A stretch of 64,000 nt of DNA, taken from the NCBI GenBank assembly GCA_964057225.1, contig OZ059897.1, positions 930,001 to 994,000 of the forward strand, written 5' to 3'. Below the pieces are notes generated by a model. The model saw only the letters and a list, made by a program, of their open reading frames with translations. It ran no database searches and was not told where the DNA came from. The stretch is from Auanema rhodensis. Its lineage: Eukaryota > Nematoda > Chromadorea > Rhabditida > Rhabditidae. Position numbers and translations under genes: made by a program. Positions 1 through 13,690 of the stretch are shown piece by piece (within the stretch, counting starts at the first letter, position 1; the number at the start of each line of letters is the position of its first letter).

Positions 1-2285
1 TCAATTTTTATGAGAATTTTCATCATCTTACAACAAATTCAATTGAATCTAACATGAAATAATTTTTCGTTTTGAAAAGCATTGAATATCATTGTTCCTT
101 ATAATATTGGATTTGATTATTACTTTGTTAGCTTTATGATTTTTGCTACTGTATAGCTTCAGTTTGCTGCTCTAGCTGGTTTTCAATTTTTATTAGATTT
201 TTCATCATCTTACAACAAATTCAATTGAATCTAACATGAAATAATTATTCGTTTTGAAAAGCATTGAATATCATTGTTCCTTGTAATAATTGATTTGAAT
301 ATTGCTTCGTTAGTTTTATGATTTTTGCTACTGTATAGCTTCAGTTTGCTGCTCTAGCTGGTTTTTAATTTTTATGAGATTTTTCATCATCTTACAACAA
401 ATTCAATTGAATCTAACATGAAATAATTATTCGTTTTGAAAAGCATTGAATATCATTGTTCCTTATAATATTGGATTTGAATATTGCTTCGTTAGTTTTA
501 TGATTTTTGCTACTACATGTCATGTGTTTACTGCTCTAGCTGGTTTTCAATTTTTATGAGATTTTTCATCATCTTACAACAAATTCAATTGAATCTAACA
601 TGAATCATTTTTTCGTTTTGAAAAGCATTGAATATCATTGTTCCTTGTAATATTGGATTTGATTATTTCTTTGTTAGCTTTATGATTTTTGCTACTGTTT
701 AGCTTCAGTTTGCTGCTCTAGCTGGTTTTCCATTTTTATGAGATTTTTCATCATCTTATAACAAATTCAATTGAATCTAACATGAATTATTTTTTCGTTT
801 TGAAAAGCATTGAATATCATTGTTCCTTATAATATTGGATTTGAATATTGCTTCGTTAGTTTTATGATTTTTGCTACTGTATAGCTTCAGTTTGCTGCTC
901 TAGCTGGTTTTCAATTTTTATGAGATTTTTCATCATCTTACAACAAATTCAATTGAATCTAACATGAAATAATTATTCGTTTTGAAAAGCATTGAATATC
1001 ATTGTTCCTTGTAATATTGGATTTGAATATTGCTTCGTTTGTTTTAAGATTTTGCTACTGCATAGCTTCAGTTTGCTGCTCTAGCTGGTTTTCAATTTTT
1101 ATGAGATTTTTCATCATCTTACAACAAATTCAATTGAATCTAACATGAAATAATTTTTCGTTTTGAAAAGCATTGAATATCATTGTTCCTTGTAATATTG
1201 GATTTGATTATTGCTTTGTTAGCTTTATGATTTTTGCTACTGTATAGCTTCAGTTTGCTGCTCTAGCTGGTTTTCAATTTTTATGAGATTTTTCATCATC
1301 TTACAACAAATTCAATTGAATCTAACATGAAATAATTTTTCGTTTTGAAAAGCATTGAATATCATTGTTCCTTATAATATTGGATTTGATTATTACTTTG
1401 TTAGCTTTATGATTTTGCTACTGTATAGCTTCAGTTTGCTGCTCTAGCTGGTTTTCAATTTTTATGAGAATTTTCATCATCTTACAACAAATTCAATTGA
1501 ATCTAACATGAAATAATTTTTCGTTTTGAAAAGCATTGAATATCATTGTTCCTTATAATATTGGATTTGATTATTACTTTGTTAGCTTTATGATTTTTGC
1601 TACTGTATAGCTTCAGTTTGCTGCTCTAGCTGGTTTTCAATTTTTATTAGATTTTTCATCATCTTACAACAAATTCAATTGAATCTAACATGAAATAATT
1701 ATTCGTTTTGAAAAGCATTGAATATCATTGTTCCTTGTAATAATTGATTTGAATATTGCTTCGTTAGTTTTATGATTTTTGCTACTGTATAGCTTCAGTT
1801 TGCTGCTCTAGCTGGTTTTTAATTTTTATGAGATTTTTCATCATCTTACAACAAATTCAATTGAATCTAACATGAAATAATTATTCGTTTTGAAAAGCAT
1901 TGAATATCATTGTTCCTTATAATATTGGATTTGAATATTGCTTCGTTAGTTTTATGATTTTTGCTACTACATGTCATGTGTTTACTGCTCTAGCTGGTTT
2001 TCAATTTTTATGAGATTTTTCATCATCTTACAACAAATTCAATTGAATCTAACATGAATCATTTTTTCGTTTTGAAAAGCATTGAATATCATTGTTCCTT
2101 GTAATATTGGATTTGATTATTTCTTTGTTAGCTTTATGATTTTTGCTACTGTTTAGCTTCAGTTTGCTGCTCTAGCTGGTTTTCCATTTTTATGAGATTT
2201 TTCATCATCTTATAACAAATTCAATTGAATCTAACATGAATTATTTTTTCGTTTTGAAAAGCATTGAATATCATTGTTCCTTGTA
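1..2285 (+). repeat. Satellite A 8-mer higher-order repeat (1,454 bp period)
   Basis: By eye, 1 to about 828 matches 1,455 to about 2,282 monomer by monomer. The shared ordered variants are GAGAATTTT, then TATTAG with AATAATTG, then TTAATTTTTATG, then the ACATGTCATGT box, then AATCATTTTTTCG with the GTTTAGC box, then CCATTTTTATGAG with TATAAC. The match breaks at 829 versus 2,283, where TTATAATATT in one copy is TTGTAATATT in the other. The spacing of 1,454 bp equals eight monomers, two of them the 181-bp form. The pattern indicates a recent block duplication by unequal exchange. Confidence 0.8.
1455..1636 (+). repeat. Satellite A reference monomer (182 bp)
   Basis: A typical left-type monomer. 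Reading along it: a TCAATTTTTATGAG start, the CATCATCTTACAACAAATTC block, the perfect 12-bp palindrome ATTCAATTGAAT, a TTTTC/GAAAA inverted repeat around the GTTTT of the TTTTCGTTTTGAAAAGC block, TGAATATCATTG, a CCTTATAATATTGG segment, TTTGTTAGCTTTATG, and a variable box (here GTATAGCTTCAGTTTGC) before GCTCTAGCTGG. It lies 1,454 bp from its near-identical counterpart at position 1. It has a single CpG. No start codon opens a useful frame. Confidence 0.9.
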
Positions 2286-3824
2286 ATATTGGATTTGATT
2301 ATTACTTTGTTAGCTTTATGATTTTGCTACTGTATAGCTTCAGTTTGCTGCTCTAGCTGGTTTTCAATTTTTATGAGAATTTTCATCATCTTACAACAAA
2401 TTCAATTGAATCTAACATGAAATAATTTTTCGTTTTGAAAAGCATTGAATATCATTGTTCCTTATAATATTGGATTTGAATATTGCTTCGTTAGTTTTAT
2501 GATTTTTGCTACTACATGTCATGTGTTTACTGCTCTAGCTGGTTTTCAATTTTTATGAGATTTTTCATCATCTTACAACAAATTCAATTGAATCTAACAT
2601 GAAATAATTTTTCGTTTTGAAAAGCATTGAATATCATTGTTCCTTATAATATTGGATTTGAATATTGCTTCGTTAGTTTTATGATTTTTGCTACTGTATA
2701 GCTTCAGTTTGCTGCTCTAGCTGGTTTTCAATTTTTATGAGATTTTTCATCATCTTACAACAAATTCAATTGAATCTAACATGAAATAATTATTCGTTTT
2801 GAAAAGCATTGAATATCATTGTTCCTTGTAATATTGGATTTGAATATTGCTTCGTTTGTTTTAAGATTTTGCTACTGCATAGCTTCAGTTTGCTGCTCTA
2901 GCTGGTTTTCAATTTTTATGAGATTTTTCATCATCTTACAACAAATTCAATTGAATCTAACATGAAATAATTTTTCGTTTTGAAAAGCATTGAATATCAT
3001 TGTTCCTTGTAATATTGGATTTGATTATTGCTTTGTTAGCTTTATGATTTTTGCTACTGTATAGCTTCAGTTTGCTGCTCTAGCTGGTTTTCAATTTTTA
3101 TGAGATTTTTCATCATCTTACAACAAATTCAATTGAATCTAACATGAAATAATTTTTCGTTTTGAAAAGCATTGAATATCATTGTTCCTTATAATATTGG
3201 ATTTGAATATTGCTTCGTTAGTTTTATGATTTTTGCTACTACATGTCATGTGTTTACTGCTCTAGCTGGTTTTCAATTTTTATGAGATTTTTCATCATCT
3301 TACAACAAATTCAATTGAATCTAACATGAATTATTTTTTCGTTTTGAAAAGCATTGAATATCATTGTTCCTTGTAATATTGGATTTGATTATTACTTTGT
3401 TAGCTTTATGATTTTGCTACTGTATAGCTTCAGTTTGCTGCTCTAGCTGGTTTTCAATTTTTATGAGAATTTTCATCATCTTACAACAAATTCAATTGAA
3501 TCTAACATGAAATAATTTTTCGTTTTGAAAAGCATTGAATATCATTGTTCTTTATAATATTGGATTTGATTATTACTTTGTTAGCTTTATGATTTTTGCT
3601 ACTGTATAGCTTCAGTTTGCTGCTCTAGCTGGTTTTCAATTTTTATGAGATTTTTCATCATCTTACAACAAATTCAATTGAATCTAACATGAATTATTTT
3701 TTCGTTTTGAAAAGCATTGAATATCATTGTTCCTTGTAATATTGGATTTGATTATTGCTTTGTTAGCTTTATGATTTTTGCTACTGTATAGCTTCAGTTT
3801 GCTGCTCTAGCTGGTTTTCAATTT

Positions 3825-6800
3825 TTATTAGATTTTTCATCATCTTACAACAAATTCAATTGAATCTAACATGAAATAATTATTCGTTTTGAAAAGCATT
3901 GAATATCATTGTTCCTTGTAATAATTGATTTGAATATTGCTTCGTTTGTTTTAAGATTTTGCTACTGCATAGCTTCAGTTTGCTGCTCTAGCTGGTTTTC
4001 AATTTTTATTAGATTTTTCATCATCTTACAACAAATTCAATTGAATGTAACATGAATTATTTTTTCGTTTTGAAAAGCATTGAATATCATTGTTCCTTAT
4101 AATATTGGATTTGAATATTGCTTCGTTAGTTTTATGATTTTTGCTACTGTATAGCTTCAGTTTGCTGCTCTAGCTGGTTTTTAATTTTTATGAGATTTTT
4201 CATCATCTTACAACAAATTCAATTGAATCTAACATGAAATAATTATTCGTTTTGAAAAGCATTGAATATCATTGTTCCTTATAATATTGGATTTGAATAT
4301 TGCTTCGTTAGTTTTATGATTTTTGCTACTACATGTCATGTGTTTACTGCTCTAGCTGGTTTTCAATTTTTATGAGATTTTTCATCATCTTACAACAAAT
4401 TCAATTGAATCTAACATGAAATAATTTTTCGTTTTGAAAAGCATTGAATATCATTGTTCCTTATAATATTGGATTTGAATATTGCTTCGTTAGTTTTATG
4501 ATTTTTGCTACTACATGTCATGTGTTTACTGCTCTAGCTGGTTTTCAATTTTTATGAGATTTTTCATCATCTTACAACAAATTCAATTGAATCTAACATG
4601 AATTATTTTTTCGTTTTGAAAAGCATTGAATATCATTGTTCCTTGTAATATTGGATTTGATTATTACTTTGTTAGCTTTATGATTTTGCTACTGTATAGC
4701 TTCAGTTTGCTGCTCTAGCTGGTTTTCAATTTTTATGAGAATTTTCATCATCTTACAACAAATTCAATTGAATCTAACATGAAATAATTTTTCGTTTTGA
4801 AAAGCATTGAATATCATTGTTCTTTATAATATTGGATTTGATTATTACTTTGTTAGCTTTATGATTTTTGCTACTGTATAGCTTCAGTTTGCTGCTCTAG
4901 CTGGTTTTCAATTTTTATTAGATTTTTCATCATCTTACAACAAATTCAATTGAATCTAACATGAAATAATTATTCGTTTTGAAAAGCATTGAATATCATT
5001 GTTCCTTGTAATAATTGATTTGAATATTGCTTCGTTTGTTTTAAGATTTTGCTACTGCATAGCTTCAGTTTGCTGCTCTAGCTGGTTTTCAATTTTTATT
5101 AGATTTTTCATCATCTTACAACAAATTCAATTGAATGTAACATGAATTATTTTTTCGTTTTGAAAAGCATTGAATATCATTGTTCCTTATAATATTGGAT
5201 TTGAATATTGCTTCGTTAGTTTTATGATTTTTGCTACTGTATAGCTTCAGTTTGCTGCTCTAGCTGGTTTTTAATTTTTATGAGATTTTTCATCATCTTA
5301 CAACAAATTCAATTGAATCTAACATGAAATAATTATTCGTTTTGAAAAGCATTGAATATCATTGTTCCTTATAATATTGGATTTGAATATTGCTTCGTTA
5401 GTTTTATGATTTTTGCTACTACATGTCATGTGTTTACTGCTCTAGCTGGTTTTCAATTTTTATGAGATTTTTCATCATCTTACAACAAATTCAATTGAAT
5501 CTAACATGAATCATTTTTTCGTTTTGAAAAGCATTGAATATCATTGTTCCTTGTAATATTGGATTTGATTATTTCTTTGTTAGCTTTATGATTTTTGCTA
5601 CTGTATAGCTTCAGTTTGCTGCTCTAGCTGGTTTTCAATTTTTATGAGAATTTTCATCATCTTACAACAAATTCAATTGAATCTAACATGAATTATTTTT
5701 TCGTTTTGAAAAGCATTGAATATCATTGTTCCTTGTAATATTGGATTTGATTATTACTTTGTTAGCTTTATGATTTTTGCTACTACATGTCATGTGTTTA
5801 CTGCTCTAGCTGGTTTTCAATTTTTATGAGATTTTTCATCATCTTACAACAAATTCAATTGAATCTAACATGAATTATTTTTTCGTTTTGAAAAGCATTG
5901 AATATCATTGTTCCTTGTAATATTGGATTTGATTATTGCTTTGTTAGCTTTATGATTTTTGCTACTGTATAGCTTCAGTTTGCTGCTCTAGCTGGTTTTC
6001 AATTTTTATTAGATTTTTCATCATCTTACAACAAATTCAATTGAATCTAACATGAAATAATTATTCGTTTTGAAAAGCATTGAATATCATTGTTCCTTGT
6101 AATAATTGATTTGAATATTGCTTCGTTTGTTTTAAGATTTTGCTACTGCTTAGCTTCAGTTTGCTGCTCTAGCTGGTTTTCAATTTTTATTAGATTTTTC
6201 ATCATCTTACAACAAATTCAATTGAATGTAACATGAATTATTTTTTCGTTTTGAAAAGCATTGAATATCATTGTTCCTTATAATATTGGATTTGAATATT
6301 GCTTCGTTAGTTTTATGATTTTTGCTACTGTATAGCTTCAGTTTGCTGCTCTAGCTGGTTTTTAATTTTTATGAGATTTTTCATCATCTTACAACAAATT
6401 CAATTGAATCTAACATGAAATAATTATTCGTTTTGAAAAGCATTGAATATCATTGTTCCTTATAATATTGGATTTGAATATTGCTTCGTTAGTTTTATGA
6501 TTTTTGCTACTGTATAGCTTCAGTTTGCTGCTCTAGCTGGTTTTCAATTTTTATTAGATTTTTCATCATCTTACAACAAATTCAATTGAATCTAACATGA
6601 AATAATTATTCGTTTTGAAAAGCATTGAATATCATTGTTCCTTGTAATAATTGATTTGAATATTGCTTCGTTTGTTTTAAGATTTTGCTACTGCATAGCT
6701 TCAGTTTGCTGCTCTAGCTGGTTTTCAATTTTTATTAGATTTTTCATCATCTTACAACAAATTCAATTGAATGTAACATGAATTATTTTTTCGTTTTGAA

Positions 6801-8690
6801 AAGCATTGAATATCATTGTTCCTTATAATATTGGATTTGAATATTGCTTCGTTAGTTTTATGATTTTTGCTACTGTATAGCTTCAGTTTGCTGCTCTAGC
6901 TGGTTTTTAATTTTTATGAGATTTTTCATCATCTTACAACAAATTCAATTGAATCTAACATGAAATAATTATTCGTTTTGAAAAGCATTGAATATCATTG
7001 TTCCTTATAATATTGGATTTGAATATTGCTTCGTTAGTTTTATGATTTTTGCTACTACATGTCATGTGTTTACTGCTCTAGCTGGTTTTCAATTTTTATG
7101 AGATTTTTCATCATCTTACAACAAATTCAATTGAATCTAACATGAATCATTTTTTCGTTTTGAAAAGCATTGAATATCATTGTTCCTTGTAATATTGGAT
7201 TTGATTATTTCTTTGTTAGCTTTATGATTTTTGCTACTGTATAGCTTCAGTTTGCTGCTCTAGCTGGTTTTCAATTTTTATGAGAATTTTCATCATCTTA
7301 CAACAAATTCAATTGAATCTAACATGAATTATTTTTTCGTTTTGAAAAGCATTGAATATCATTGTTCCTTGTAATATTGGATTTGATTATTACTTTGTTA
7401 GCTTTATGATTTTTGCTACTACATGTCATGTGTTTACTGCTCTAGCTGGTTTTCAATTTTTATGAGATTTTTCATCATCTTACAACAAATTCAATTGAAT
7501 CTAACATGAATTATTTTTTCGTTTTGAAAAGCATTGAATATCATTGTTCCTTGTAATATTGGATTTGATTATTGCTTTGTTAGCTTTATGATTTTTGCTA
7601 CTGTATAGCTTCAGTTTGCTGCTCTAGCTGGTTTTCAATTTTTATTAGATTTTTCATCATCTTACAACAAATTCAATTGAATCTAACATGAAATAATTAT
7701 TCGTTTTGAAAAGCATTGAATATCATTGTTCCTTATAATATTGGATTTGAATATTGCTTCGTTAGTTTTATGATTTTTGCTACTACATGTCATGTGTTTA
7801 CTGCTCTAGCTGGTTTTCAATTTTTATGAGATTTTTCATCATCTTACAACAAATTCAATTGAATCTAACATGAAATAATTATTCGTTTTGAAAAGCATTG
7901 AATATCATTGTTCCTTGTAATATTGGATTTGATTATTGCTTTGTTAGCTTTATGATTTTTGCTACTGTATAGCTTCAGTTTGCTGCTCTAGCTGGTTTTC
8001 AATTTTTATTAGATTTTTCATCATCTTACAACAAATTCAATTGAATCTAACATGAAATAATTATTCGTTTTGAAAAGCATTGAATATCATTGTTCCTTGT
8101 AATAATTGATTTGAATATTGCTTCGTTTGTTTTAAGATTTTGCTACTGCTTAGCTTCAGTTTGCTGCTCTAGCTGGTTTTCAATTTTTATTAGATTTTTC
8201 ATCATCTTACAACAAATTCAATTGAATGTAACATGAATTATTTTTTCGTTTTGAAAAGCATTGAATATCATTGTTCCTTATAATATTGGATTTGAATATT
8301 GCTTCGTTAGTTTTATGATTTTTGCTACTGTATAGCTTCAGTTTGCTGCTCTAGCTGGTTTTTAATTTTTATGAGATTTTTCATCATCTTACAACAAATT
8401 CAATTGAATCTAACATGAAATAATTATTCGTTTTGAAAAGCATTGAATATCATTGTTCCTTATAATATTGGATTTGAATATTGCTTCGTTAGTTTTATGA
8501 TTTTTGCTACTACATGTCATGTGTTTACTGCTCTAGCTGGTTTTCAATTTTTATGAGATTTTTCATCATCTTACAACAAATTCAATTGAATCTAACATGA
8601 ATCATTTTTTCGTTTTGAAAAGCATTGAATATCATTGTTCCTTGTAATATTGGATTTGATTATTTCTTTGTTAGCTTTATGATTTTTGCT
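3825..8690 (+). repeat. Satellite A recurrent module marked by GAATGTAACATG
   Basis: A pair of adjacent monomers recurs. The first has TATTAG, AATAATTGATTTG and TTTGTTTTAAGATTTTGC; the second has the private change GAATGTAACATG (elsewhere GAATCTAACATG). The private mark occurs at 4,043, 5,133, 6,224, 6,769 and 8,224, spacings of 1,090, 1,091, 545 and 2,000 bp (6, 6, 3 and 11 monomers). Most copies are followed by a TTAATTTTTATG monomer, an ACATGTCATGT-box monomer and an AATCATTTTTTCG monomer in the same order. The segments from 5,133 and from 6,769 match for about 900 bp. This is a set of overlapping, partly shuffled higher-order repeats. Confidence 0.75.
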
Positions 8691-10379
8691 ACTGTACAGC
8701 TTCAGTTTGCTGCTCTAGCTGGTTTTCAATTTTTATGAGATTTTTCATCATCTTACAACAAATTCAATTGAATCTAACATGAAATAATTATTCGTTTTGA
8801 AAAGCATTGAATATTATTGTTCCTTATAATATTGGATTTGAATATTGCTTCGTTAGTTTTATGATTTTTGCTACTACATGTCATGTGTTTACTGCTCTAG
8901 CTGGTTTTCAATTTTTATGAGATTTTTCATCATCTTACAACAAATTCAATTGAATCTAACATGAATTATTGTTTTGTTTTGAAAACCATTGAATATCATT
9001 GTTCCTTGTAATATTGGATTTGATTATTGCTTTGTTAGCTTTATGATTTTTGCTACTGTATAGCTTCAGTTTGCTGCTCTAGCTGGTTTTCAATTTTTAT
9101 GAGATTTTTCATCATCTTACAACAAATTCAATTGAATCTAACATGAAATAATTATTCGTTTTGAAAAGCATTGAATATCATTGTTCCTTATAATATTGGA
9201 TTTGAATATTGCTTCGTTAGTTTTATGATTTTTGCTACTACATGTCATGTGTTTAGTGCTCTAGCTGGTTTTCAATTTTTATGAGATTTTTCATCATCTT
9301 ACAACAAATTCAATTGAATCTAACATGAATTATTTTTTCGTTTTGAAAAGCATTGAATATCATTGTTCCTTGTAATATTGGATTTGATTATTGCTTTGTT
9401 AGCTTTATGATTTTGCTACTGTATAGCTTCAGTTTGCTGCTCTAGCTGGTTTTCAATTTTTATGAGAATTTTCATCATCTTACAACAAATTCAATTGAAT
9501 CTAACATGAAATAATTTTTCGTTTTGAAAAGCATTGAATATCATTGTTCCTTATAATATTGGATTTGAATATTGCTTCGTTAGTTTTATGATTTTTGCTA
9601 CTACATGTCATGTGTTTACTGCTCTAGCTGGTTTTCAATTTTTATGAGATTTTTCATCATCTTACAACAAATTCAATTGAATCTAACATGAATTATTTTT
9701 TCGTTTTGAAAAGCATTGAATATCATTGTTCCTTGTAATATTGGATTTGATTATTGCTTTGTTAGCGTTATGATTTTGCTACTGTATAGCTTCAGTTTGC
9801 TGCTCTAGCTGGTTTTCAATTTTTATGAGAATTTTCATCATCTTACAACAAATTCAATTGAATCTAACATGAAATAATTTTTCGTTTTGAAAAGCATTGA
9901 ATATCATTGTTCCTTATAATATTGGATTTGAATATTGCTTCGTTAGTTTTATGATTTTTGCTACTACATGTCATGTGTTTACTGCTCTAGCTGGTTTTCA
10001 ATTTTTATGACATTTTTCATCATCTTACAACAAATTCAATTGAATCTAACATGAATTATTTTTTCGTTTTGAAAAGCATTGAATATCATTGTTCCTTGTA
10101 ATATTGGATTTGATTATTGCTTTGTTAGCTTTATGATTTTTGCTACTGTATAGCTTCAGTTTGCTGCTCTAGCTGGTTTTCAATTTTTATGAGATTTTTC
10201 ATCATCTTATAACAAATTCAATTGAATCTAACATGAAATAATTTTTCGTTTTGAAAAGCATTGAATATCATTGTTCCTTATAATATTGGATTTGAATATT
10301 GCTTCGTTAGTTTTATGATTTTTGCTACTACATGTCATGTGTTTGCTGCTCTAGCTGGTTTTCAATTTTTATTAGATTT

Positions 10380-13300
10380 TTCACCATCTTGCAACGAATT
10401 CATTTGAATCTAATATGAACTATTTTTTCGTTTTGAAAAGCATTGAATATCATTGTTCCTTATAATATTGGATTTGAATATTGCTTCGTTAGTTTTATGA
10501 TTTTTGCTACTGTATAGCTTCAGTTTGCTGCTCTAGCTGGTTTTCAATTTTTATGAGATTTTTCATCATCTTACAACAAATTCAATTGAATCTAACATGA
10601 AATAATTATTCGTTTTGAAAAGCATTGAATATCATTGTTCCTTATAATATTGGATTTGAATATTGCTTCGTTAGTTTTATGATTTTTGCTACTGTATAGC
10701 TTCAGTTTGCTGCTCTAGCTGGTTTTCAATTTTTATGAGATTTTTCATCATCTTATAACAAATTCAATTGAATCTAACATGAATTATTTTTTCGTTTTGA
10801 AAAGCATTGAATATCATTGTTCCTTGTAATATTCGATTTGATTATTGCTTTGTTAGCTTTATGATTTTTGCTACTGTATAGCTTCAGTTTGCTGCTCTAG
10901 CTGGTTTTCAATTTTTATGAGATTTTTCACCATCTTGCAACAAATTCATTTGAATCTAATATGAACTATTTTTCCGTTTCAAATAGTAGTGAATATCATT
11001 GTTTCTTGTAATAATGGATTTGAATACTGCTTTGTTAGCTTTAAGATGTTTGCTACTGTATAGCTTCAGTTTACTGCTCTAGCTGGTTTTCAATTTTTAT
11101 GAGATTTTTCATCATCTTACAAAAAATTCAATTGAATCTAACATGAAATAATTATTCGTTTTGAAAAGCATTAAATATCATTGTTCCTTATAATATTGGA
11201 TTTGAATATTGCTTCGTTAGTTTTATGATTTTTGCTACTACATGTCATGTGTTTACTGCTCTAGCTGGTTTTCAATTTTTATGAGATTTTTCATCATCTT
11301 ACAACAAATTCAATTGAATCTAACATGAATTATTGTTTTGTTTTGAAAACCATTGAATATCATTGTTCCTTGTAATATTGGATTTGATTATTGCTTTGTT
11401 AGCTTTAAGATGTTTGCTACTGTATAGCTGCAGTTTGCTGCTCTAGCTGGTTTTCAATTTTTATTAGATTTTTCATCATCTTACAAAAAATTCAATTGAA
11501 TCTAACATGAAATAATTATTCGTTTTGAAAAGCATTAAATATCATTGTTCCTTATAATATTGGATTTGAATATTGCTTCGTTAGTTTTATGATTTTTGCT
11601 ACTACATGTCATGTGTTTACTGCTCTAGCTGGTTTTCAATTTTTATGAGATTTTTCATCATCTTACAACAAATTCAATTGAATCTAACATGAATTATTGT
11701 TTTGTTTTGAAAACCATTGAATATCATTGTTCCTTGTAATATTGGATTTGATTATTGCTTTGTTAGCTTTAAGATGTTTGCTACTGTATAGCTGCAGTTT
11801 GCTGCTCTAGCTGGTTTTCAATTTTTATTAGATTTTTCACCATCTTGCAACAAATTCGTTTGAATCTAATATGAACTATTTTTCCGTTTCAAATAGTAGT
11901 GAATATCATTGTTTCTTGTAATATTGGATTTGAATATTGCTTTGTTTGCTTTAAGATTTTTGCTTCTGCATAGCTTCAGTTTACTGCTCTAGCTGGTTTT
12001 CAATTTTTATGAGATTTTTCATCATCTTACAACAAATTCATTTGAATCTAATATGAATTTTTTTTTTTAAAAAGCATCGAATATCATTATTTCTTGTAAT
12101 GATGGATTTGAATATTGCTTTGTTAGCTTTAAGATGTTTGCTACTGTATAGCTGCAGTTTGCTGCTCTAGCTGGTTTTCAATTTTTATGAGATTTTTCAT
12201 CATCTTACAACAAATTCAATTGAATCTAACATGAAATAATTATTCGTTTTGAAAAGCATTGAATATCATTGTTCCTTATAATATTGGATTTGAATATTGC
12301 TTCGTTAGTTTTATGATTTTTGCTACTACATGTCATGTGTTTACTGCTCTAGCTGGTTTTCAATTTTTATGAGATTTTTCATCATCTTACAACAAATTCA
12401 ATTGAATCTAACATGAATCATTTTTTCGTTTTGAAAAGCATTGAATATCATTGTTCCTTGTAATATTGGATTTGATTATTTCTTTGTTAGCTTTATGATT
12501 TTTGCTACTGTATAGCTTCAGTTTGCTGCTCTAGCTGGTTTTCAATTTTTATGAGAATTTTCATCATCTTACAACAAATTCAATTGAATCTAACATGAAT
12601 TATTTTTTCGTTTTGAAAACCATTGAATATCATTGTTCCTTGTAATATTGGATTTGATTATTGCTTTGTTAGCTTTAAGATGTTTGCTACTACATGTCAT
12701 GTGTTTGCTGCTCTAGCTGGTTTTCAATTTTTATTAGATTTTTCACCATCTTGCAACAAATTCATTTGAATCTAATATGAACTATTTTTTCGTTTTGAAA
12801 AGCATTGAATATCATTGTTCCTTGTAATATTGGATTTGATTATTACTTTGTTAGCTTTATGATTTTTGCTACTACATGTCATGTGTTTACTGCTCTAGCT
12901 GGTTTTCAATTTTTATGAGATTTTTCATCATCTTACAACAAATTCAATTGAATCTAACATGAATCATTTTTTCGTTTTGAAAAGCATTGAATATCATTGT
13001 TCCTTGTAATATTGGATTTGATTATTACTTTGTTAGCTTTATGATTTTTGCTACTACATGTCATGTGTTTACTGCTCTAGCTGGTTTTCAATTTTTATGA
13101 GATTTTTCATCATCTTACAACAAATTCAATTGAATCTAACATGAATTATTTTTTCGTTTTGAAAAGCATTGAATATCATTGTTCCTTGTAATATTGGATT
13201 TGATTATTGCTTTGTTAGCTTTATGATTTTTGCTACTGTATAGCTTCAGTTTGCTGCTCTAGCTGGTTTTCAATTTTTATTAGATTTTTCATCATCTTAC

Positions 13301-13690
13301 AACAAATTCAATTGAATCTAACATGAAATAATTATTCGTTTTGAAAAGCATTGAATATCATTGTTCCTTGTAATAATTGATTTGAATATTGCTTCGTTTG
13401 TTTTAAGATTTTGCTACTGCTTAGCTTCAGTTTGCTGCTCTAGCTGGTTTTCAATTTTTATTAGATTTTTCATCATCTTACAACAAATTCAATTGAATGT
13501 AACATGAATTATTTTTTCGTTTTGAAAAGCATTGAATATCATTGTTCCTTATAATATTGGATTTGAATATTGCTTCGTTAGTTTTATGATTTTTGCTACT
13601 GTATAGCTTCAGTTTGCTGCTCTAGCTGGTTTTTAATTTTTATGAGATTTTTCATCATCTTACAACAAATTCAATTGAATCTAACATGAA
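10380..13690 (+). repeat. Satellite A mosaic transition zone
   Basis: Left-type and diverged-type monomers alternate here. Diverged signatures (CACCATCTTGCAAC, TTCATTTGAATCTAATATGAAC, CGTTTCAAATAGTAGTGAA) first appear around 10,382 and 10,928 and are interleaved with left-type monomers. A two-monomer unit repeats at about 11,080-11,450 and 11,450-11,820, marked by ACAAAAAATTC, AGCATTAAATATC and TTGTTTTGTTTTGAAAACC. A thymine run follows GAA near 12,057. From about 12,200 to 13,690 the order is again the left type, including a sixth GAATGTAACATG at 13,495, more than 5 kb from the others. Confidence 0.75.

Noticed and set aside
784-799. CENP-B box in Satellite A or B
   Set aside because: TTTCGTTTTGAAAAGCA matches 11 of 17 positions on the best strand and TTTCGTTGAATAACATT about 10 of 17. 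In both the CGGG half essential for CENP-B binding is missing.
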